Assembly: GCA_036768485.1 (NCBI GenBank)
Contig: JAVLUZ010000144.1
Coordinates: forward strand, 270,781 to 334,780
Length of the DNA stretch: 64,000 nt
Direction: 5' to 3'
Source: Mermis nigrescens
Lineage: Eukaryota; Nematoda; Enoplea; Mermithida; Mermithidae
The notes under the pieces are model-generated. The model saw only the letters and a list, made by a program, of their open reading frames with translations, was not told where the DNA came from and did not search any database. Positions 28,241 through 40,700 of the stretch are shown here, in pieces (positions within the stretch are counted from its first letter, which is position 1; each line of letters starts with the position of its first letter). The position numbers and the translations under genes were made by a program.

Positions 28241-29475
28241 ATTCTTATCAAATCCGAGATTAATGAATTTTCGCTAATTATATTATGTAGGCTCCGGCGT
28301 AAAAATGGCCAAAAGCGAAATGTCAAGCAAACGATTCAATTAGCGGCCAAAAAACGAAGAAAAGCAGAATAATAAGCCTTTTCGCTCTACGTTTCTCGTT
28401 TTTGTTTCTACTTTTTACTTTGTTTTTAGCTTTTTTCGCGCTGATTGCATTAACTCTGATTTGAGCATTCAGCGACTCATTCTACGCTTTTTTAGCAATG
28501 AATCGTACTGTTTTGCTTAGAAGATATTTTCTGTATAGATTATAATTATAAGTCAGGCATAAAAAGTTTTGTGCGATTGCCTATATTCTCTTTTTGAGAT
28601 AAAAACTGAAAATATTCTTTTATTCAATTCAATATCGTACCTTACGTTGCCAAAAAAAGTATGATTAAATCAAGGTATTAATTGTTCTTAACTTTTTCAA
28701 GCTTCGAAGCTTCTGAGAGCTACATAAATTAACAGTGATTTGTTCGAATTATTTATTTGATATATCTTGATAAAGGATTGCAGCTAATCGCGAATTTAGT
28801 GAGGGATGGTCTGCTGACACGGACTTTGAATTACGACATCTTGCAAAAATTAAACTTTCAATATTTTAAAAAGAATTAATTCTTATTTTATTGAGAAAAC
28901 GAATATAAAATTTTTCGGTCAACATGAAGAAAATGTTTATTTTGATAAAAAACTTAAAAAAATGAAAGAAATGAAAAAAACAGAAAAATGAAAAAGAAAG
29001 AAATTAAAGAAATTTTTTCCAGAAACCGCTTTAAAAATCGAAAAATGCTAATCTTTCTGCTGCTATGCGCAGAAGTTCATGTCGAAAGAATCAAAAGCGA
29101 GAAATCGTCCTTTTATTGAAATTTATTAGCTGTAGTCTTTGGAGGTCGGATCATATATCGGTCAACATATTAATTATATAATTAATAGTCATAATCTACT
29201 AACCATAACAAACAAAAATGGCAAGCTTGCAGATGTCAAATGTTTGTATAATCACGTGTGTGCAAGTACATATTTTAAATGGAGCGAAGAAAAATGGATT
29301 TAGTTAAAGTAAGCTAGTAACGACAGTATTCTTTGGGAATAATTTTTGAAAATAGGAAAAGCCTCATTTTACATTTCTCGCAAATGCCATTTCATTGACG
29401 GAAACGAGTAGAGCAAAACGTAAGCAAAATTTATAGATTATAGTATTTACACGTCATAGTGATCGGTCGGTACCA

Positions 29476-29755
29476 TACCTGGGCGTGGGGGGGCTTAGGG
29501 GTATGCATGCACCCACTTAGAAACAAAAACACTCCCCCAGAAAACAAAATATTCCCCCCCCAGAATTCAATTTTTGAAATTTTTTTAGAAATTTATTGAT
29601 GCCGATAGATAGTGCTCGATTAGAAACGTTTAAAAATGGTGTTTTTTTCGTCATACTAATATTTTTAAGGACATTTTTTGACCTTTGAAAAAATTTAGCA
29701 CGCATCTTCCCCCCGAACTTTGGTGCCGCCTGCCTATGGTCGGCACCAAACATAA
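29476..29755 (+). repeat. R2 MITE copy
   Basis: Starts CATACCTGGGCGTGG, contains CCCCCCAGAATTCAATTTTT and GATGCCGATAGATAGTGC blocks shared with the copies at 37917, 38553 and 55076. Confidence 0.7.
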
Positions 29756-30160
29756 TCTAGGGGATTTAACCACTCCCCAGAAAATTTTTTATTCCCTCCC
29801 CGCAAAAAGTTTTTCACCCCCTCCCCCAGAATTGTCTATTTTTTTAAAGTTCCCAAAAATTTTCTAAAAATTTGTAGAAAAGATGCTTTTTAACGTGTTT
29901 TAGCTATCCATTTGCTCAAAAGTGCCCAAATTTCGGCGCTTCGCTCCATTATACTCATGTTTGAACTATATTTTGTTCAATTTGTTCCGACTTTTTTGAT
30001 TTTTTCGAAATATTTTTCATGTTTTTTTTGCTCTAGAAAGATAGAGCATCGTCAGAAACGCTAAAAAACGATATTTTTGACACGTACCTACCATTTTTGG
30101 ACCCAAAAAAGCACTTTATACTTTCAACCCCCCCCCTTCCCAGAATTCCCATGCTGTACA
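29756..30160 (+). repeat. R3 interspersed repeat
   Basis: Characterised by CCCCCAGAATTGTCTATTTT and AAAGTTCCCAAAAATTTTC, also found at about 22405-22535, 32275-32690 and, more diverged, 33765-33960. Confidence 0.55.
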
Positions 30161-30276
30161 TGTATAGTCAGGACCATGCACAGAGACGTAGCCAGGATTT
30201 TGGTTTGGGGAGGGGGCACACATAAAATTTTTTAAAACTACTTTTGCATTGAATGCTTCGATATGATACTGGAACC

Positions 30277-30898
30277 AGGCGCGGATTTAAGAAGGTTGGG
30301 GGCGGCCGCCCCCCATTGGCCAAAAATATTTGACGAGATAAAGAATTGATATGCGATTTGCAATGATTTTTGGCCGTCAACCATAATTTCTCAAATTTTT
30401 CTGGCGCTACGCGCCGGATGATGTCTATTAATGACATTTATTTACTTTTATAGCGACCTGGAAGCCATTTTCTGTTCATGTAGGTTTCCAAATAATTTTA
30501 AGAAGAGAAACAGCTATTTTTGCATAGTTTTCTTTTATTTTCAATTGAAAATTTCGATGTTTTGCATCAGATAATATAAATACATGAAATCTAGCAGTAA
30601 ACCATGCTTCTAGTCGTCTATCCGCCTTAATTTCCCAAATTTTCCGGCGCTACGCGCCAGATTTTTGTGGAAGTAAAAGAAATTTAATCATTTTTTTGCA
30701 CAAAATTGTCGAAAATTTTAAAATCCTCTGAAAAAATATTGCGTCAAAAGTGATTTTATGTAAAATTATACAATGTAAATAAGCGAAAAAACGCTATTTC
30801 GCGCCTTAAGGGCAAATTTTCGGACCTATTTTTGACTGTTTTTGGAAAATTTGGGATACCGCCCCCTCCCTTAGGAAAATCCTAAATCCGCCACTGAC
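30277..30898. repeat. Longer hAT-like non-autonomous element
   Basis: Begins near GGCGCGGATTTAAG and ends AAATCCGCCACTG. The interior has several GGCGCTACGCGCC palindromes. Probably the longer relative of the 196-bp MITE; no transposase seen. Confidence 0.55.
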
Positions 30899-32274
30899 TG
30901 TGACGCGTTATGTATAGTAAAACTGAATTTTTCGACCTTTAGTAGGGTAGCATAGCTAATACATGTGTTTCTGACGATCAAAAATAAAAAAGTGTAAAGC
31001 GGGGCGAAGCGTTGTGAAATTTTGATACTTTTGCCGTTTTAAGGTAGAATTTACGGCCTTTTATCGACAAATAGTTCAGAAATCATAAGTCCCGCAAAGC
31101 GCTCAGAAATTTAGTCAGTTTTTACCTCTCTAAAGACTTTTAGCTTTATAAATACTAACAGAGCAGAAAATTATCAATTTTGTACAAAACAGTTTTGACG
31201 TAAAGCATTAAGTGCAAACTACTAACTCAGTATGAATAACTAGAATGTTTTGACTGATTCAAGCTTTTGGACGCAATGCTACAGCTTTACACTCAAAAAC
31301 AATACAGTAGCCGGTGATAAGTGCCGGAAAATGTTGATCTTTTTGCTCTTTAAACTCAATCGTTTCAAAATCTTACAGAACCGATAAACTTATTCCAGCG
31401 CAAAGCGCCGGAAAAAATTTATAGAAATTCCTAACGCCTTTTACCTTTTTTGTCATCCCAAAAATCTTTTTACATGTACAGCGAGATCTTACGGCTGGAG
31501 GGTATGGGGTGGCGCGCTCAAGCGACCCCCTGCGGGGTCCGGGACAGAACCCCGATCAATTTTCGTAAAAAAGCCCTTTTATGTTCAATTGTAACGTCAT
31601 TATTTTCGCAAAATCGGGCAAATCTTGGTTCTGGTTTAGGCCTAAAAACACTTAAAATTGATCAACTATGCACAAAACCTTTCAACTGCATGCTGAATTG
31701 TCAAATGTGTTCTTAGCTGAAATACGTTTTTCGACCTATCCTAAGTAAATAGTGCAGCGACGAGTCGTTGCCAATATAAAATAGAAAGATTTATCATTAA
31801 ATATTTGGTTCTTATCGTTTTCAGAGACTCATTTGCTGTCTTCTTAAAAAAGACGTAGGTCAGAAAACAGAAAATGCGACAAACACAAGACAATTTGGCT
31901 ATTGCTTTCAATTTTCCTTGTAAAGAAATATTAACAAAACAAATGATAGACAAACTAGCAGTGGCACAAAATCATTTTCGCACTTTGATGCTCAACAAGC
32001 ATGCGCAGTTTCATTCAACGAACAAATAGTACATTAAATCACCAAAGTGATGTGAAGCGCTGAATCATTATAGCTGATTCGAGCTTCTTAACTTATTGGA
32101 ACTATATATGTAACAATAGTAATGATAACCCGGCGCGAAGCGCCGGAAAATTTAGACGCTTTTTGCAACTCAATTTTTCGGACACAATTATTGCACCGGA
32201 AAAATCAACAAAATTTTTGAAAAATTTCGGGGCGTGGGGCATGTGCTCCCTGTGCTGCCTCCATGCTACGCCTA

Positions 32275-32690
32275 TGGCCGTGCACGATCTAGGGAGGGTT
32301 TGGGAGGTTGACCCAACCCAGAAAAGTTTTCACCCCTTCTCCCCCAGAAATTTTTCATTGCCCTAGAATTCGCGAATTTTCAAGAAATGCCAAAAAGTTC
32401 GTAGAAAAGGTGCTATTTTTAGCGCTTTTAGCTATGTGTTTGTTCAATAGTGTCAGGCTTTTCGCAACACGTACTCATTTTCCACTATATTTTCTTCAAT
32501 TTATTCAATTTTTTTAAATTTGTCTTCAAATTATTCCATGCTTCTAAGCTATAGTAATATGAAGCATCGTCAGTAAGCGCCGAAGAACGATGTTTTAACG
32601 CGTATCCGTCGTTTTTGAGACCAAAAAAGGCACTTTTGAAATTTCACACCCTATGATTTCCATGCTGTGCATGTCTGGTCGGGACCTTGG
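32275..32690 (+). repeat. R3 interspersed repeat
   Basis: Shares CTCCCCCAGAAATTTTTC and downstream blocks with 29756-30160; followed directly by a partial R1 copy to about 32840. Confidence 0.5.
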
Positions 32691-33660
32691 ATGCACAGCA
32701 TGACCGATCTAAATGGTCAGCATTTTTGAGTCAAAAAAGCCCGATTTCGGCCTTCAATATGCTATATTTTTCAAGAAAATTTTTTTCATTTTTTCGATTT
32801 GAGGGAGATTGATCTCATAAAGCCCCCTCGCACATGCACGTTTAATCCTTGAGCAGGTCTTCAGATAGTGAGTATCCTATGAATCGCCTTTGAATAAATT
32901 CGATATGAACGGACATGCGAGTGAGTAGCTTAGGGACCTAAAACGAAAAAAAGAATTTCTTGAAGGAATTGAGGTAAAATTAAAGTTGTAATAAGACAAC
33001 AAAATAAAAAATGAAAAACAATCTAAACTTTCATAAATAAACACTTTCGAAATTGATCAGAAACGAGGTTTGCTAACGATTCTTTGATATTTATGCAAAT
33101 TTATAAGGTCATTTCACTTCTGAATAAAACTTGGCTAAATTCCCTAGATCGAAGTGGACCTTAGTCTGATCTTGCTGTATGCCCCCTATGGCAGCAACTG
33201 TTCAGCGTTAAAAATGCAGCTAGCCATGCATATTTATAGCAGGGGTAAACAAAATTTGATATGTCGATTCCCTAAAATTCTAAAAAGGCACGATTTTCAT
33301 ACGTCAAAATTCGTACTAAAATTTGGTTTTAAGCAATTCAAAGCTTTTTTGAATTTCGATCATTAATTAAGGCTCTTATTTTGATTTCCGAATTAAATTT
33401 TAAGTCCATACGATGTATATTAGTTGGGGCAAAGAAAGCATAAATATGGTTCTTCTACGCTAGAATTAGTCGGATTAACCTAAATATTTAAGCCTAGAAC
33501 GCATTTAAAATCAATCGAACTCTATTATCAAATGTTGACAATTAATTATGGAACGAAATGCAGATGAACTCTAGTTTGAAATTTTTTATAATGCTCTTAT
33601 TATTCCGTTGTTTTAAAGTTCGAACTTTTATTTTGGCAACTAGAACTCTTAAAAAAGGTT

Positions 33661-34250
33661 CGGATGCACAACCGCCGCGTACTTCACAAGCGCCGCATAG
33701 TACATGACCGCCGCATAGTCCATAAATCGCTATACGCGTTGCATACGTGTTCTTGGGGGTTGACGCTCCAGAATGACTAATGACTGACCCCCTCGCAATA
33801 TAACAGTAATCCCTAAAATTGTCTATTCTTCGTGAAATTGTAAAAAGGCGCCTTTTAGCTCTTTTTTGCCCAAAAGTGTCAAATTTGCGGCGCTTGAATG
33901 TTGTACTCGTATAATTCAACAGAATTTTCTGTGAAGGTACTTCAATGGAGTCTTCTGGAGGGTTCAACGCTTTAATTTTCATCCCATGTAAGACACGCAT
34001 ATATGGAACCGTTGTATGTACATGATTGACATTATCATTCCCAAAAAACGACTTTTACCAAATTTTCTTCAATTACATGAAAACCATACATAAATTATAT
34101 ATTTTGCTTGCATTTACGCCTGATCTAAGAAGACACATTTGTCCGGTAATAGCATTTGCGGCGCTTCTGTACTATGCGGCGGTTCTGTACTATGCGGCGG
34201 TTGTGAACTATGTGGCGATTGCGAATTATGCGGCGGTTGTGCATCTCATT
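33661..34250. mobile_element. Foldback-type element with minisatellite arms
   Basis: The left arm (33661-33750) repeats an approximately 18-bp unit (ACCGCCGCATAGTACATG). The right arm (34145-34250) is its inverted counterpart (GCGGCGGTTCTGTACTATG repeated). Outer ends are GATGCACAACCGCCGC and GCGGCGGTTGTGCATC, an exact inverted match of 16 bp. The middle contains R3-like sequence. No target duplication was clear. Confidence 0.65.
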
Positions 34251-34598
34251 CATAAAAAATGAAGCGTAGAAATAGATTCAAGCTATTTCGTAATTAACGA
34301 AACTGCCCAAACAAACATTGCCCTAAATTTCGTCATTTCTCGTCGTATGACGAAATCCTCTAACAGGTTTTTTGCGATAAGAAAATTTGGCCGTAAGTGC
34401 GCGCAAAAGTAAATAATATCCGTACTAATGTGTAACTCGATATCGAAGTTTGACTACGCATTGTCGTTTGGCTAACTATTTTCGGATGCATGAAACTCCA
34501 TTCTTTACCGTTTTTCGGTTTCGTCTATAGAATCAGTTGCCTAACTTGGCTGTTTATAATCAAATTTTGCTTCCTGAGCATATGACATGTTTAATCAT

Positions 34599-34739
34599 AT
34601 GCTTCTGGTTTTCTTCGTATTATGTAATTTGGCTAATTCGTCAGAGGGTCTGAACTTCAACAATGATGAGAAACCAGCGCCGAAGACCTGGGTTTTGTTG
34701 GTAGCCGGATCGAACGGCTACTTTAATTACAGGCATCAG
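34599..34739 (+). CDS. LGMN: Legumain exon 1 (signal peptide)
   Basis: 47 codons from ATG. The hydrophobic start is followed by [19 protein letters not shown], the first strand of the caspase-like fold. Donor CAG before GTAAAT, phase 0. Confidence 0.9.
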
Positions 34740-37700
34740 GTAAATCAATAATTAAATTCGCATTTTCCCACAATTTTTATTAAATTGAAGAAATATTATA
34801 TTAAAGGGTCTATTATTAAATATTGCTTAATTAAAAGTTACGATTGTACTGAAATATTACCTTTATTAGGCAGATATCATCGTCCGTATTTGTGCATGAT
34901 TCATCTCGCAGAACTTACACCTAATACTGAAGTACTTTTTTTATAAATTTCTATAGCTGACTCTTCCGATTAATTTTACAATACGCTTTGTTCACTATGA
35001 TATGCTCTTGGGTGGTTTGGGTTCTATACTTCCTCATGAAGGAAGGATGAAAAATTTTATGGGGAAAATGAGGCAAAATAAAAGCAAAACAGAATGAATG
35101 AAAATTCTCTTCAAGTGCTTGTAATTGACCAGGAACTGTGGAATAACGTAGTTTTACCGCAATTTTAACATTTGCTCCAGCTTTTGCGTTAATTTTGGCC
35201 CAAAAATGCCGAATAGCTGGCTCTCAGACCGGTTTAACCACCAGATCGGTCATAATGTGCGTCTATGGAGAATCCTCAGAATGAACAAATTTGACATTTT
35301 CTGGTACAAATCAGGCAGAACGTCGGCCAAAAATGGATGAAAATCGAAAATTTTGTAAAAGTGCTTGAAATTGACCTGAAACTGGTGATTAATATATATA
35401 GTTTTAACCCATTTGAGCATTTATACCAGTTTTAAAGGTGACTTTTGCCCAAAAACTCACTACTAACTCGGCAGACCAGCTGACCATCCAAATCGGTTTT
35501 TGTTTTCGATACCCTCTTTTTTGTTAATCTAAAAAAGAATTATAAGGTAGTATTGCTGTGAATAATATGAAACGACGACTCAAGCTCGAGGCATCTTCAA
35601 AATGGAATTTATTTAAAAAGAAGAGTCTCATATATTTTTCCAGAATATTTATACAACAAATTTAGAACAATAACAATTCCAGCAAAGTTGTATATTAATT
35701 ATTGAGCAAATAATGATTTTATTCGAGAATTGATTTTATTTTATCTTATGTTCTCATTGATAGGCTGATATATGCCACGCGTATCAGATAGTTCGAAATC
35801 ATGGCATACCGGAAGAAAATATTATATTGATGATGTACGATGACGTCGCATATTCCAAAGAGTGAGGAACTCAAATAACTGATTATGTATATTTTTTGTC
35901 AAAAGAAAAATGGACTACGATTTTTTCTGACTGATTACCTATTTCCTGTCTTATCTAAAAGCTAAATTTAATAGCTGAATTTATAAATGTTTCCTTCGTT
36001 TGCTCATAATTTATTTTATCGTCAAACACAGTTTTTACACAATCGTTTGCAGCTGACAAGTCAAGCATGAATCGAGATTGTTTTTAGAACAAATACCACG
36101 GTAAATAATATAATATGAATATTAAATAAAAAATGAATAAAAAATAAATATCCTAATATAAATAATAAATAATAAATAAATTTAAATATAGTAAAAGTAA
36201 TATAATAATGTACTATAAATACTACGATTCATTGATTTGATTCATTTTTGCGCCACTGCTTAACATAATTTAAAATTTTAGATTCTTTAAACTCAATCAT
36301 GTAGTGGGCCAAAAAAGTCTGATTCCGCTAGTTTCATAGAAATATTACTGCAGCTTTTATTCATTTCTTTCAGAACAGTCATATTAATTTCAGCAATCCT
36401 ACACCTGGTATTTTATTAAATCACCCGAATGGATCGAATGTTTACAAAAATATCAGGAAAGACTACGTTGGGAAAGTAAACTTTTCGACATGCATTTACA
36501 ATAATAACATAAATCCTTATGAATAACTTAACGAGTAGAAACATCAAAAGCAAATTTTTCTTTCTTTAAAAATTAAACACTCTTAGTCGTTTTTTCGGTA
36601 TTGGATAAAAATAAAAATACTTTATTTTTTACAATTGCTTCTTCTTCCGATAAAATTATATTCTTCAGTATGCCTTTATCTCAGTTTGTGTTTAAATAAC
36701 AATTAGTCAGTATTGAAATAAGAGTAAAAGTTAGTATAAAATCAGTTCGGGTCGAAGTAAAAACCGAGCTCAAATCAAAATTGTGAATCAAAATTACTTG
36801 CCTTGAAATTTTGAATGGAATGAAAAATAGCATCAATCACTGCGAGTTTAGAAATTGAAATATTAATTGTAAAATAATGATAATACAAATTAAAATCAGT
36901 TTGCCAGAAAAATTAAATTTTATTTGTATAAAACTTCAGTTTTCCTTTTAGGAGAACATCATACACTTTTGAGACATTTGAGGCCAAGTTCTTACAAGCT
37001 CATGCAGAAGGCGATTTTAAAACCTTTTAATCGGTTCGACAAAGTGAAGTCATTATTTTACGATATTTAAGATATAATACGAGCAGAATTTTGAATTAAG
37101 TTATCCATAATAATCAAGTGCGCTAGAAAAATATAAAATTAAACGACAGAAACAATAGTAAATTGATTTGAAAACCGGCTACCTTTACCCTGAAAAATTT
37201 ATATACGTTTTTAAATGTACGAAAAATTAAATATGTATTCTCAGGATGTAACGCCGAAAAATTTTCTCAGCGTTTTAACCGGTGATCACAAGGCGATGAG
37301 GCGAAAAGGCAGTGGAAAAGTGATAAACAGGTATTTTTTGACTCAATATCGAGATTGTCGTATTTTCGATCTCAAATTCGATAGTTTATAAATTTGCTGC
37401 TTAGATGATCCGGATTATCTTTCATATTAATTTAAATCTGTAACTAACTTTAACATCTACTAGAGCTAATTTTGTGTTGCTTTTGAGTTTGACAAAGTTG
37501 CTTTGATTTTTCTTAATTAATTTTCTTTGAATTTTTATTTTTTCTCTGTTTTTCTTCATGATACTAAATGTCTTAAGAAACCTTTCACTATTGATAATTT
37601 TATCGTACAAAGAATTTCTTCGTGGATATGTCAAACTTCAAACTGCTTCATGTTATGAAAAATCTACTTTATACAGATTTGAAAATTCCTTCAATTTAGT

Positions 37701-40700
37701 ACTTCTATCGATCGCATATTCGTCAATTTCGTTGACCACGGCGCGCCAGGAATCCTAGCCTTTCCGACTGACGAAGTATTAAATATTCTTTATGTTGCTA
37801 AGTATACTTTTTGCTAATTTAATTTATTATATTTTGCTGAAATGTATGAAAACTAACTTGAATCGATGAATCTGAGTGGTAATGTTATTAACGGTTATTA
37901 CTGTTATACAGGAAGGCCACACCTGGGCGTGGGTGGGGTTTGGGGTATGCACCTCCCAGAAACCTAAATACCCCCCCAGAAACAAAAAGACCCCACCCCA
38001 GAATTTAACTTTTAAAATTTTTGTTATTTCACAATTTTTTGATGCCAATGGTTAGTGTTCAATAAGTAACGTTGAAAAAATGGTGTTTTTTCGCCATACC
38101 AACATTTTTAAAACCATTTTCTTACCTCTAAAAATCTTGCACCCCCCAAAATTTCGGTGCTGCCCACGTATAAGGGGGACTCAAAAAAGGGATGGCATAT
38201 TGATCCTTGTAACTTCTCCGATACTTGAACAAAAAAATGCGGCTTGCTTTTTAAGAGCCAGTTACCTCTGCAAGAAGGTGGTGAAGTTCTAATTATCCTG
38301 GTTAAGCTGTTCTTACTTTAAAGTGAATTAAGCATGAATCGTTTTTCCAGCTTTTTACAGATCTTTAGCCGAGAAGAAAACATCTTTACAACAGTGTAAC
38401 TCTCCAACAAAAAACAGATAATTAAACGCGGTATGTTCTAAAGGAAATCAAAATTTTCTGTTTACTTCTCTGCTTATTTATACTTTTATTGTTTTTATAG
38501 ATCATAGATCAACGTTTTTAATTTGCTAGCAATGGCGAAAATGTATAACTATAGGTGGGTGGCACCAAACTTCTGGGGGTGCAAAATTTTTTTCAGAGGT
38601 CAAAAAATGGCGTTAAAAATGGTGGTATGGCGGAAAAACACCATTTTTCAACGTTTCTAATCGAGCACTATTCATTGGCATCAAAAAATTGCAAAAAAAC
38701 ATAAAATCTTCAAAAATTGAATTCTGGGGGGTATTTTGGTTTCTGGGGAGGTGGTATTTTATCTTCTGTGGGGAGGATACCTCCAAACCCCACGCCCTGG
38801 TATGCGTGCAACCATCGATTAATGCTTAATTATTTTACGCCAACCTAAAATGCTCAAAGCAAATTAAGTGGATGATAGACAATTAAAGGGGCTTTAGATT
38901 ACATGAAATTCTGGTCGTAAAATACCGTAAAATACTGCAAAGTTACAGGGCTACAAAGACAAATAAAGCTTCTAGCAGATGCTTTCGTGACCCAAGAAAC
39001 GACTTCGGCTTAATTTAGTGAAAATCAACAGCAACTGAACGAGAATACAGAAAACTTTCCCACGTTCTTACAGAGGCAATAGGCTGATAAATAAAGCAAA
39101 CCCTGTGTAATTTGGTCAAGTATTTGATGAGTTAAGGACTAATGGCCATTAGCTTTTTTTAGCTACCATGTATAAACCTATTGATCCGAAACTTTGAATT
39201 TAATTCATTTTCTTTTGCAAAATGATCATCTGTAAAGGAGTATGCTACAGGTTCAAATTCAACTTTTGAAAAAAAGATGAGCTTGCTTTGTTTTTATAAA
39301 AATTCGAATTAGTTTTTGCGCTTAATATCAAGCTTTTCAATAGCTATAAGCTTCTGTAACGTTTTTTGGTCTATTTAAGGGACTTCTGAGTTGTATGAAA
39401 TGAAAAAATAATCTGAATGTTAGTTGGAAAGAGAACACTACACTTAAGTGTTAAAATGATAACAGCGAAAGATGAGAGAAAATAAGATGTTGTAAAAAAA
39501 GCGATAAAGTAAAACATGGAGAATATAGATTTCAATAGAATCACAATAGGCTTACATTTAAGATTGGATTATGTCTTTATGTTAGAATTGCGCTTAAAAA
39601 TAGATAAATTATATTTTTTACGAATCAACGGTTATGATTACAGATTTCAGGAGCCACAACAATCAGTTTATCATTTCTTTTTCAGCTAACTGTCGGAGAA
39701 CTACAGAAGACCCTTGAAGAAAATGTACCTGGAGAAAAAATTTGCCGAGGTGAATCATAAGCGGACATCGTTAATACAGATAAAAACAAGAAGTAATGGA
39801 CAATTAATCGATTCATTATCCGAGTGATAATTATCACAGGCTGCAAATTAATTGATCTTGATAAGCAATGGACGCAGATTTACATCAAAATCAGCGTAAA
39901 GTATTTTGAAATTCTCTACAGAAAATAAAAGCAATGCAAAAATATAGAAAAACTTTTGTTTTTGACTGACGGATCAAAATTCAAAATATTTGTCCAATTA
40001 ACAACATTCAGAGAAAATTTTTCAAATTTTGTCCGAATGAAACTCATACTAAACTAATGTTAAATGATTCAAATATCCTGCCTTTTTCAGATGGTCATGT
40101 ACATCGAAGCTTGCGAATCCGGCTCAATGTTTAAAAATGTGCTACCGAAAAATTACAATAGTAAGGCTGCATAAATCAAAGCGTATTTGGGACAGACAAT
40201 CTCTACTCTAAATAATTTTTAGGAATTGTTGTAATAAGATAAGGCATATACGGAGGTTTGTGGGGTTTAGACCCCAGAATGGGGAAATAGGAACTTTTTC
40301 GAGAAAACAAGGCAAAATGATGGCTAAAACGGATTAAAATCAAACATTTTCTACAAAAGTATTTGAAACTGACCAGAAATTGTATATTTAGATAGTTTCA
40401 AGGCTATTTAAGCATCTGTACCAGTTTTTGATGTCATGTTGGACCCAAAAAAACGTCACTAATTAAGAAAGACAAAAAGTTTGTTATTTATTACAAATAA
40501 TTCGGAAAAAGTTAAGCAGGGTTAGGGCTTAAAAAAATGAAGCTCATTATAGAGACTTTTTATGAATATGATGGTGTACGTTTTCAATGTTTTTAATCTA
40601 ACAAAAGCTTTATTAGAGATTAAGTTTCCAAGCTTTGAATTACGAGTACAATGGGCATTTAATGATTTTAATTGTATCTGATAAAAAATTAAGGTTTTTC

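Larger units (their letters stand above)
24677..34598. other. Intergenic region between anoctamin and legumain
   Basis: The two genes are transcribed away from each other. The 9.9 kb between them contains small transposons (19 to 30% of it by eye) and AT-rich DNA. No open frame has recognisable protein motifs, so I call no gene. Promoters of both host genes should lie near its ends. Confidence 0.55.
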
